64,000 bases of DNA from Castanea sativa (lineage: Eukaryota > Streptophyta > Magnoliopsida > Fagales > Fagaceae): assembly GCF_040712315.1 (NCBI RefSeq), contig NC_134013.1, forward strand, positions 11,567,001 to 11,631,000. Direction: 5' to 3'. Shown piece after piece: positions 54,970 to 64,000 of the stretch. A program made the position numbers and the translations under genes. Every line of letters begins with the position of its first letter. Position 1 is the first letter of the stretch. The notes under the pieces were generated by a model. That model searched no databases and was not told the origin of the DNA. It worked only from the letters and a program-made list of their open reading frames with translations.

Positions 54970-56142
54970 AGGGGGTTGTTTGGATTTCTAGTTTCCATAA
55001 CTCATAACTTTGTTTTTATAACTCATAACACAAAAATGGTGGGACCCATGACTCAAAAGCTTGTTTGGATTTTCATAACTCTGTTTCCAGTTTTTGTTTC
55101 CATCACTCAATTCTCTAATTTTTGAATTATGAGTTATGAAAACTGAAAACACCTTTTAGGTGTTTTCAGTTTTCAAAACTCTGCTTTCAATGTCATTTTT
55201 GTAATTAAACGCACATATATGAGACCCACTGTCAGTGACATGTCAAATCCGGCCCTCTTCTACACTATTTCCACCAACAAATTTTCCTTCCCACTAAGAA
55301 CCCACCCCCACAGAAACTCTTCTCCACCACTGCCATCCAGCAAACCCATCTCGCCACTTTCCAACAACCACCACTACAACCACAATAGTCACCACCACGC
55401 CACCTTCCAGCAACCACCATTGCCAAACCCACCACCAACAACAGCCACAAGAAATAACCACCACAAGAACCACCAAAAGGAAAAAAACACATAAAAATCA
55501 CCACCGACAACCACAATCAAAGAAACAGCCACCACAAGAACCACCAAGAGAAAGAAGAAAAAAAAACCACCACGCCGACTCGCCGACAACCACGCCACCA
55601 CACCCAACAAAAAACCCAAGCCACCAATTACGCCGCCAAACCCAAGCCCATGCCTCCACTTGACCCACGCCGGCCCACGCCCACATCGCTACCCGACCCA
55701 GTCCAACCCACGCTCACGCTCACGCCAAAAAAAAAAAAAAAACCCCATCGTGAGAAATGTTTGGAATTTGAGAGTAAGAAAACAAAAAATGGAAGTGAAA
55801 ATAGATGAAGGTATAAGAAAAGGACCATGGAAGGCATGATTTGCTTGTGAGTTTGTGAGCTTCGGCGCTTGGTGAAGAAGAAGGCTGAAGAGAAAAATAT
55901 GGGGATGAAAACCTTCCGCAGGTAACAAAACAGCTGCTTTGACCAAGTGACAGGAATGGGGTCCACAAACAGTTGAAAAATATTAAGTGATGATAAGTTG
56001 AGTTATGGTGCCAATCGGGTGGGGTGTAGGGAGTTGGGGTATTTTAAGTGATGAGTGATGAGTGATGGGTGATGAGTGATGAGTGGCAAAAATTGAGTGA
56101 GGAGTGATGAATAATGAAAAATAAAAAACCAAACAGCCCCTT
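54970..56142. mobile_element. 1173-bp non-autonomous TIR element (right of a pair)
   Basis: Ends AGGGGGTTGTTTGG and CCAAACAGCCCCTT are inverted repeats. The design is the same as its neighbour: CATAACTCATAAC at the left, a CCACCACAA-rich interior (55270-55690), and GATGAGTGATGAGTGATG at the right. It starts nine bases after the first element ends. The same family, with diverged sequence. Confidence 0.7.
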
Positions 56143-56337
56143 CATATCAACTTTTCTTCTTCCTCTTCTTCTTTTTTCATTTTTTGATTTCTAGAGTATA
56201 AAATTTGACTAAAAGAGATAAATCTAATTTTAACAAAGAGATAATATAAAATATATATGTTATGAAAGTATAGATGAACTCAACCACCTATCTTTACATC
56301 TAATGGATGTTATATCTATTAAAGGTTTATATATATA

Positions 56338-56481
56338 TATAAAGTTTTAACTTATGACATCCGCTTCTGATGATAGCTCTTTATCATCAAGGCACCAATT
56401 GATTTTTGGTGTAGACAGGGATTGAACCCTATATCTCTTTTTCAACCATCAAAGATTTTACTGGTTGAGTTAACTGGAACC
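56338..56481 (-). mobile_element. tRNA-derived SINE (same family as 25577)
   Basis: The reverse complement reads GTTCCAGTTAACTCAACCAG (A box) and AGGGTTCAATCCCTG (B box), ending ATGTCATAAGTTAAAACTTT. ATAAAG on both sides is a short, possible target duplication. Confidence 0.8.
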
Positions 56482-56489
56482 CATAAAGA

Positions 56490-58700
56490 CTCTCTTTCTT
56501 AATAGGAGTATCACTAGACTCTTTGATGACTAGAGATTTTCTCCCCTTCATGAACCATTGTTGGGTGGCTCAAAGATTTTCTTTGAAACCTTCTTTTATA
56601 TAAACTCTCTAAATTAAATATGTAAAAGTTGAACCCAAAGCTTTGGATTTTTGAAAACAAGGTAACCTCTCTCCTTTTTTTCCCCTTATATATTTTGCAT
56701 TTTTGTTTTTTATTATGTGAAAATCTAGCAAGATTTGTAGGAATTAAAATCCTGTGTTTTTAGTAAAATTGCAATTCCTATTTAGATTCTAATCTGTAAT
56801 TTGCAATATATATATAAGTCCATTATAATTTTAATCCTATAAATCAATTATCTCCAACTCAAAAGCAAGTTCATGGATCTCTAATTGATTGTTCATGCTA
56901 AAAACTAAAATGGAAGATTAAAAGGTGAGAAAAAAAAAAAACAAAGCCAGGTTGTTTTTTTTGGTCATGCTTTTTATGTCCTATTTAGAGTTTTATTTAA
57001 ATTTTTCTAAAATTGTTAAGAGAATTGAAGAAAATAATGGAAATTATGAAGCTCTATTTCTAGGTCTGAAAATCATTCTTTCTTCCACACTCTATGTGGT
57101 AGGTAAAACATATTATTTGATTTTGAATCCTTACGAAATTTCGGCTTATTACAGGGTTTTTATGAACAAGTAGCATCTACATATAGATCAGGATATATGT
57201 GAAGATTGAAGAGAACATAAGCTCTTTATAAGGTAAATGATGACATGTTTTTTCTTCTTTATTACAATATATGTTTATTAATTTGATATGATAAACAAGA
57301 GAGTATGCTTATTTAAACATTTTGTTATAAACGGAAGGTCAAGATTAATTCTCAATTTCAATTTTTATTTATTATTATAATAGATTAGAAATACTCTTCA
57401 CAACTATTCAATTCTTATGCAATTAAGTCTCTCCCTATAAAAAGTACTTCTAATTTGTTTTTAAATGTTTTTCCCCCCAAAATTGTTGTATATATATTTT
57501 TTTTTGAGTAAACAGTTATATTTATTAGAACACACACGAAAATAATAATAATATTTTAAATCGGGTTTATAATACATTACATAACTAGAGTACAACTATA
57601 AAAGAGCCTAACCTTTGTAGTTGTAGATTGAAGTTATAAACAGTGGACACTAGACATACACAACTAATGTGGGATAAATATCCCTATTTTCTTTTTTTGA
57701 GTAAACAGTAATAATTATTAAAGCACACGAAAAAAATTTGTTGTATATTGATTACCCATATGGTTAGTTATTCTATTCTAACTCTTACTATTTCATTCCT
57801 AAAAAAAAAAACTCCTACTATTTCTTAAATACTAAATCTCATTCTTGTTTGCATAATTTAAAAATTGCAATTCTATAACTCTAGTGTATAATGAATGGAT
57901 TAAAAAAAAAAGTTTAAAAACTAATAACCATAGTTGCTTTATAAGTGGATTATATATTACATTCAAACAAAAAATTAAAGAAATTAGAGTTATAAATTTG
58001 GGTCAACTGTGTGATATTCAAGTTAATTGTCAAGCCGTCATTTTAACATATTGTTTTTTTGAGAAAAGTCATTTTAACATATTGAATACGAATATACATG
58101 TTTTCATGAGTTTAAAAATCTCTTAACTATACCAAATTTTATACAAAATCCATTTTTTTCATATATATTTACAATTTGTTGTAATCATGTAACAATAAAA
58201 CCTTATTCATCACTAAAAAAATCAATTTTAAAAAAATAATGTTTTAAATCATTTTAGATCACCAATTACCTCACGCACTCTGTTTTCTCTTTAATGAAAT
58301 TTTATCGCATTTCCTTTCCAAAAAAAAAAAAATCAATTTTGGTTTTCGTTAAAATAGGGGACCAAAAATAACAATATCTTCCTCTTTTACCTTTCTGCCC
58401 TCGGCGTCACGAGTCTGAATACCATTCAAGGTGCCAAAAAGCCAAAAGCCAAAAAGTTGGCATAAATGCCGCTCCCACAAATCATCGAAGGTGCGTACGT
58501 GTCACACACTATGCTTTAAGTTTAAGCCTAGATTTCTATATGCTCTTATTGGTTCGTGTTGTCCAACCTCTTTGATAGCACGTAAGCATCAAAATGACAA
58601 AAGTCCAGCGACATCAAACCTTGACCGAAGATCCAGCTAACCCTTTGTTTGGTTAAAGTCACTTCGAGATTTAACCCAACCTTTGAACTTTATGTTAACC
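56490..58700. other. AT-rich spacer, no gene seen
   Basis: Long A/T runs and short frames without coding character. Two direct repeats of about 45 bp (TTTTTTGAGTAAACAGT.AT..TTATTA..ACACACGAAAA at 57500 and 57695) bracket about 150 bp and may be the ends of a small unidentified insertion. Confidence 0.45.
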
Positions 58701-59060
58701 ATGGTACTAGGTAGTCCCAATTCCCAAACACTCAAAACCCTAGTACGCTGTCCCTTTTGTTTTGTATATAAACTCATAGAAGCATAAAATACCATCGCTA
58801 CAGCCTACAGCCTCCAGTTCCACCTTATAAAACATTGTAACAATTCCTCAAAGATCCATGGTCAAATACTATTATATTAGAGTTTCTCTCTCTCTGTGAT
58901 TATTATAATCAAGGGTTTGCAAAGGATGAGGAATTTTTATGTTGGATTTCGAGAAGCTCTACATTTTTTAATGTGAGCGATGTTCCAATCTTATACTTCC
59001 ATGACTCTGATGCTGTCCCTTTGATTTATTTCCCATCTCATATTTCTTTTTCTTTGATTT
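58700..59060 (+). promoter_or_regulatory. Promoter-like stretch without a recognisable downstream ORF
   Basis: AAAACCCTAG (telo-box-like, about 58735) is followed by TGTATATAAACTC (TATA box at about 58766), then a CT-rich leader-like stretch (TTTCTCTCTCTCTG at about 58883). The first ATGs downstream open only short frames. A non-coding transcript or a gene that lost its coding part are both possible. Confidence 0.3.
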
Positions 59061-62000
59061 CTTTGTTCCCTTTATTTCGTTGAAAATAAATCAATTTGTG
59101 AAGAAATTGTAATTGTTCACCTTAATTTTGGGGTTCGTAGATTTTTCTGATTTCTCTCGCAAGTTGTACAGCATTTTAAAACTTGAAGATGTTTTATAAT
59201 GAACCAATTTAGGGCTTTCATAATACTATATCTCAAATTGCCGTTGTATTATGTTGTTGTTTTTCACTTTTTTGTTACTTCCAAATTTTCATTGTTTAAA
59301 TCTACATCGCTGTTTCCAGGCATCTGTAAACTCCTAATAATAAATTAATAATTGGCGTTTGGATGTAATTTCTTCTGGTTTGAATTAATGAAATTTATGT
59401 CTTATAAAAAAAAGGAAAATTTAAAAATAAAAATTCGTTCGTGAAAAGTTAATGGATAATAGATCTTTTAAAAATTACTATTATCGTTGATTGACTCACA
59501 AAAATAAAAAAAATCATCTAAATTGTAGAGCTTACAATCCTGGATTTTAAAATATGTTTCTGGAAAATTGGTTCTCAATCTACGGTCAACCTTAACACAT
59601 GGGCCAATCTGGCCCATTTCACTCACCTGTATTCGTTAAATCCCAGTCGTTGTGTATTTGTAAGTCTTATTAAGTACAGCGTTTACAGAAACCTTGCCAC
59701 TACTAGATACGTTGGGCCAAGGTCTTGTAATTTTAAGTCTTAAAAGTCCTGATGAATTTCAAATGATTACTACTAGTATTTTATTAGCCCATTTAAAGTA
59801 GCATCCAAACTCTTCGGTTTTTGGAATTTTGATTCTTAATAGCTAAAACATATATTCCGCCGTGAGTTCTGAGGCTAAATTCGCTGGACTGTCTTTGGCT
59901 TTGATTGTCAATGGTACTTAGTTTGTTACATAACGTTCAGTTGTTCACTGCTGACAAATCCAAATGCTTCCTTCCTTGGATGCCTGAGGTCGTCTTTCCG
60001 ATTATAAAATATGAAAATGTTTTTATTTGTTTTACACTCCCTAGCCCCTGGTCTGAATGGTTTTCTTTCTTCCCATCATGCTGCTAATAAATTTGTCATT
60101 CAGTCTTTTCAAACGTGCAACATGTAAATTCTTGTGCTAATAATATACAAGAAAGCTATGATTTAGGCGTTAGAAATTTACTCAAACAATTTAATCAAAT
60201 ACACTTTCTGAAATCACATGTAGGATGTTATTGTGAAGAAATCAGATTGATGATGGGCCCTCATAGAAATCTTAAAAGAGAACATTGATTTGTCGAGCGA
60301 AGTTGGATGTGCAAGAGAAAAGGGCCCTCTTGTGTGAGAGGAGAAGACCTACTCTCTGTCCTAACACTCGATGAAGAGAGATAGAGATATAACAATTCAA
60401 TGGGCCAATTGCTATTTTATAAAGGGTGAAAGTAGCGGCTTCCTCTTGTTCATAATATTGGTCCATCCTATTATGGGCCAAAAAACAAAGAGAGATAATA
60501 TAATAGAAACCCACATTCTCATTTAAAACGACTGTTAGGTCACATAAAAATAAAGGATAAATAGAACATTAGGTGCATTTGCAATATTGATGTTGATAAA
60601 GAGAGCCTACTTTTATTAAAGATGATATATTTCTTTTTCATTGACCCTATGTTTGTGTTGGAATTGAGATTATTCAATGAAATATATCTTTAGTTTTTTG
60701 TGTGCATTAGTTATATTTTGAGATTATTCAATAACAAATTGTAGTTTGTGATAATTTTTTTTTTTTTTTAAACATTGTTAATGCCAACCCGCCTAACCCG
60801 CTGAGTTGAAACCGCCAAAATTTGTAACCAATCCGCCGGATTTAGACTTTGGTGGGTTGGTAGCGGATTAGAATTTTCCCAACCCACTAGTGGCGGATTG
60901 GATAGAAATATTAGCCTTTACCCGTCCAATCTGACCCACGCACACCCCTAATTATGACAAATCCAAAGGCTTGTTTGAGTGTCTCAAAACATTCGCAATG
61001 TCCATCTAAGAGCTTTTGCCTTTGTCTGGCTTGAGAGCTTGTGCTGCTCAATCCTTCCTTGGATGTCTGAAACCCATTTTATAACTCATTTGCTTACCAT
61101 TTTTTTTTCCTAGCAATTTTTAAGGTAGCTGCCGGTGTTATTTATAGTTTCATTGATTTGCAATTGTTACATAGACCATAGGTGCATCCATCGGCTCAAG
61201 CACTTATAATGATACTAGTTTGTTTTTTTAGTCTTCTTTTTAGTTGCTTTGTCCATTATCAGTTGTAAACCCAAATTGAGACCGTTCAACGCCAGATGTT
61301 TATGGTCAAGAATTCAAATCCTTGCCAGGCTAAAATCTATATGGGCTTTGATGCTATTCTAAGCCTTCCCTGGCAGTTGGAGTCTTAAGACTTATAAAAG
61401 GGTTGGCAGTTGGCGTGAAAATTCAAAAATCATCCTATGAAACAGGTTTGTAGTTTATACAGCAACCCCTCAACAATATATGAATCCTACAGGTGTGTGG
61501 TGTAGAAGGCTGCCTTGTTGTATTCACTGACAATATTGTTGCCCAGCGTGATTAAATGTCCTTTTCTCGACCCTGGCTAAGGGAGTGGTTGCCCAGAGTG
61601 CCCAACAATTAGAACCGGTTTGATCTAATAACTGAATAGGAAGGCTTTGATTTTGTTTAGCCCAAGTGTATAATACTCATAGTTTAACCCCACCTCATCC
61701 CTGTCTATTATACTCATGCACATATGGTCAAGCAATGAAGGATGAGCTGACTCCAATATAGAAGGAAAAGAGTATTAATTTACACATGAACTTAATGAAA
61801 ATCTACAGTAAATGTTGATTAAAGTAGACAATTCCTAGCATCCAGTACATCAAAAAACTTTTTTGAAATTCATAATTTTTCAATCTTATGTCTGGACAAT
61901 GGCAAAGCTACAGGCACCTACTGAGTACTGAGTACTGAGTACAAAATGTTTTTATGGATTATACACCTTCCATAGTGTTTCTGGTTCACCTCAAACTGGA

Positions 62001-62070
62001 CACTATGGAGTGCATTTCTAAGGATAAAAAGAATCACGAACTGGCCGCTATAAATGGAGTTTGGCAATAT
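59061..62070. other. Spacer upstream of the tubulin 3' end, no gene seen
   Basis: No conserved frame. A stretch at 60780-60945 with AACCCGCCTAACCCGC and GTGGCGGATTGG is GC-richer than its surroundings and looks like a dispersed-repeat piece. TGAGTACTGAGTACTGAGTAC at 61921-61941 is a 7-bp triplicate. Confidence 0.45.
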
Positions 62071-62077
62071 GACAATT

Positions 62078-62083
62078 TTTATT
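62078..62083 (-). terminator. Likely polyadenylation signal of the beta-tubulin gene
   Basis: AATAAA on the minus strand about 225 bases downstream of the stop codon, a usual distance for a plant 3' UTR. Confidence 0.4.
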
Positions 62084-62307
62084 GATACACTTGAAAAAAC
62101 CAACCAACAATATCAATATATCATCATACAATACGAAATCAAACAATGAGTAATGATAAAGGGTGAACATGGATAGAGAAACAAAACAATTAACAAAATG
62201 AAGAAACATTGATAGCCACACCAGTAGTAGATCAGCGGGTAAAGAGGGAGCTGATCACATCAAAACTCATTCTGCTTATAGGGTACTTGCCCAAGTCGTT
62301 TCACTTT

Positions 62308-63347
62308 TTAATCCTCATAATTTTCTTCTAACCCTTCCTCCTCATACTCACCCTCATCATCAGCTGTTGCATCCTGGTACTGCTGGTACTCAGCCACCAA
62401 ATCATTCATGTTGCTCTCAGCCTCTGTGAACTCCATCTCGTCCATCCCTTCACCTGTATACCAATGCAAGAAAGCCTTGCGGCGGAACATAGCAGTGAAT
62501 TGCTCACTCACCCTTCTGAACATCTCCTGGATTGATGTGGAGTTACCAATAAAAGTGGATGCCATTTTCAGACCCATTGGTGGAATATCACACACACTTG
62601 ACTTCACGTTATTAGGAATCCACTCCACAAAGTATGATGAATTCTTGTTCTGCACATTGATCATCTGTTCATCGACCTCTTTGGTGCTCATCTTTCCCCT
62701 GAACATTGCTGAGGCTGTCAGGTAGCGGCCATGACGGGGGTCAGCAGCACACATCATGTTCTTGGAATCCCACATTTGTTGAGTCAGCTCTGGGACAGTG
62801 AGGGAGATGTACTGCTGGGACCCACGAGAGGTGAGTGGTGCAAAACCCACCATGAAAAAGTGAAGACGTGGGAAGGGGATCAGATTAACAGCAAGCTTCC
62901 GAAGGTCGGAGTTCAGCTGGCCAGGGAACCTCAGACAACATGTTACCCCACTCATAGTTGCAGAGATCAAATGGTTAAGGTCACCAACTACAAAACCAGA
63001 GGTACAAAAAGGAAAGCTTAAATACTGTCGTAGTGCTTAATATTGACACTGAACCCAAAAATCAGTTCGATACTTACAGCTTGGAGTGCTGAGCTTTAGT
63101 GTCCTGAAGCAAATGTCATAAAGTGCTTCATTATCAAGAACCATGCACTCATCAGCATTCTCCACCAACTGGTGAACTGATAGGGTGGCATTGTATGGCT
63201 CCACAACAGTGTCAGAGACCTTTGGTGATGGGAAAACAGAAAATGTAAGCATCATCCTATCTGGGTACTCTTCTCTAATCTTTGATATCAGGAGGGTTCC
63301 CATGCCAGACCCTGTACCTCCTCCAAGTGAGTGACAAACCTGGAAAC
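62308..63347 (-). CDS. TUB: Beta-tubulin, C-terminal two exons (partial at the window edge)
   Basis: Beta-tubulin pairs with alpha-tubulin to form microtubules and hydrolyses GTP. Exon 2 is 63078-63347 (270 bp, the standard size in plant beta-tubulin genes) and opens [20 protein letters not shown], which contains the tubulin signature GGGTGSG at the GTP site. It ends TPS in phase 1. The GT donor at about 63077 and AG acceptor at 62988 join it to exon 3 (62308-62987), which begins with the codons for [16 protein letters not shown]. Exon 3 carries [35 protein letters not shown] and [18 protein letters not shown], and ends in an acidic tail [15 protein letters not shown]. No disruption is seen. 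Exon 1, with the N-terminal nucleotide-binding part and the start codon, lies beyond the window, so intron 1 is at least 650 bp. Which isotype it is cannot be told. Confidence 0.97.
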
Positions 63348-64000
63348 CTGACCAAAATAAAAACAACAGTTAAGTTTAACCAGCAAATTTAGCAGACAGC
63401 GGCTAATATTAACACCATTTACCAGCCAATGAGCTTGTTTTTTTCTTTAGCAGGGAAAGAGATTCAAACTAATGACCTCTGCTTCATGAGCGTGATCACC
63501 AACCAAATGCTACCCCTTAAGGTTATGCATACAAGAAAAATACAATGTATCCAAAGTTACAACTCAAATTTGCTACAATTACATCTTCAGGTCCAAAGCT
63601 TGAAGTTGGGTCTAAAGCTTGAAGTTGGGTCTAAAGCTTGAAGTTGTCGTGCTTTGTAAATTTACAGAAAATATTATAGGTTGTTGCTATCATCAGACAT
63701 TATACTCAAAAGGTATAATGCATAGTGTCATCTTGATTGAAAGATGTTCCCTACATATAAGGGTGTCTTGTAAAATACACAATTTTAAGAGGCCATTATT
63801 TGCTGACAAGAGACATAATTATCACTAATTATGAATTGTTAATGTTCAAAAACAGTAACAATCAAACACAGTTATCACTTTTGTCATCTCAAAATCCTTT
63901 TTCTATGTACTAACTCAAATGTAGATCCAGATGCACTTTGATTCATTTCATTAGTAAAGGTGGGTGTATGTGCATCCCAGTAAATAAAGCAGATGTTATA
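63348..64000 (-). other. Intron 1 of the beta-tubulin gene (continues out of the window)
   Basis: It begins right after the acceptor TTATTTTGGTCAG. The only notable content is a SINE-like insert and a short direct repeat (AAGCTTGAAGTTGGGTCT, three partial copies at about 63596-63640). Confidence 0.7.
63440..63523 (-). mobile_element. SINE-like insert in beta-tubulin intron 1
   Basis: The reverse complement has GGGTAGCATTTGGTTGG (A-box-like) and TTAGTTTGAATCTC (B-box-like) about 33 bases apart, followed by a short A-rich stretch. No clear target duplication; short or truncated. Confidence 0.5.

Noticed and set aside
54071..55690. Gly/Val/Trp-rich minus-strand frames and Pro/His-rich plus-strand frames
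   Set aside because: They come from the CCACCACAA-rich cores of two TIR elements; no start context, splice pattern or homology.
58920..59020. Possible C/D-box snoRNA (GGATGAGG ... CTCTGATGC)
   Set aside because: No correct C box (RTGATGA) with a paired terminal stem; chance match.
60290..60520. Minus-strand frame of 80 codons
   Set aside because: No homology or motif; composition like the surrounding spacer.
1..64000. CRISPR array, bacterial operon or phage module
   Set aside because: The window is plant nuclear DNA. Every regular repeat found has no unique spacers of uniform length and lies in transposons.
1..64000. Intact tRNA or rRNA gene
   Set aside because: A- and B-box pairs occur only in SINE-like sequences lacking a full cloverleaf; no rRNA motif seen.

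Overview
This is plant nuclear DNA. The genes are split by short GT-AG introns, the spacer DNA is AT-rich, and much of the window is Ty3/Gypsy LTR retrotransposon of the Tat-like type, with tRNA-derived SINEs, an RTE-like LINE remnant and several TIR/MITE elements. Protein matches (beta-tubulin exon layout, dehydroquinate dehydratase/shikimate dehydrogenase, PPR, MutY glycosylase) fit a eudicot. The repeat types remind me of Fagales (oak/chestnut) genomes, but that is recall and not shown by the sequence.

Layout. 1-3.4 kb: AT-rich spacer, a truncated DQD/SDH remnant, a SINE and a MITE. 3.4-14.9 kb: a complete but dead Gypsy element (minus sense, 769-bp LTRs, TSD GACAC). It has gag-pol on the minus strand, a 151-bp tandem array behind pol, and a spliced antisense ORF on the plus strand. 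15-25.7 kb: repeats, including a degenerate GGACCGAAT-type array, a 1.3-kb TIR element, two solo LTRs, PPR and MutY gene fragments, and an empty copy of the site into which the first Gypsy element inserted. 26-29.7 kb: an intact four-exon gene for a Lys/Glu/Ser-rich, probably nuclear protein. 32.8-35.9 kb (gene A) and 49.8-51.3 kb (gene B): two tandemly duplicated four-exon genes that share internal exon lengths (63 and 75 bp) and 3' flanking DNA. Gene A has acquired a LINE remnant, a solo LTR and other insertions. 38.9-48.1 kb: a second Tat-like element (plus sense, TSD ATTAT) lying between the two genes, with the 5' LTR and gag mostly deleted. 53.8-56.1 kb: two adjacent 1.16-kb TIR elements. 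56-62 kb: AT-rich spacer with no gene I can support. 62.3-63.3 kb: the last two exons of a beta-tubulin gene on the minus strand, running out of the window.

What works together. The live genes appear to be the 26-kb gene, genes A and B, and beta-tubulin. The two Gypsy elements share one plan: gag-pol, then a tandem array around a common core, then an antisense three-exon ORF, then the polypurine tract and 3' LTR. The best leads are that conserved antisense gene, the shared core inside arrays of different period (151 and 81 bp), the filled/empty paralogous site, and the A/B gene duplication.
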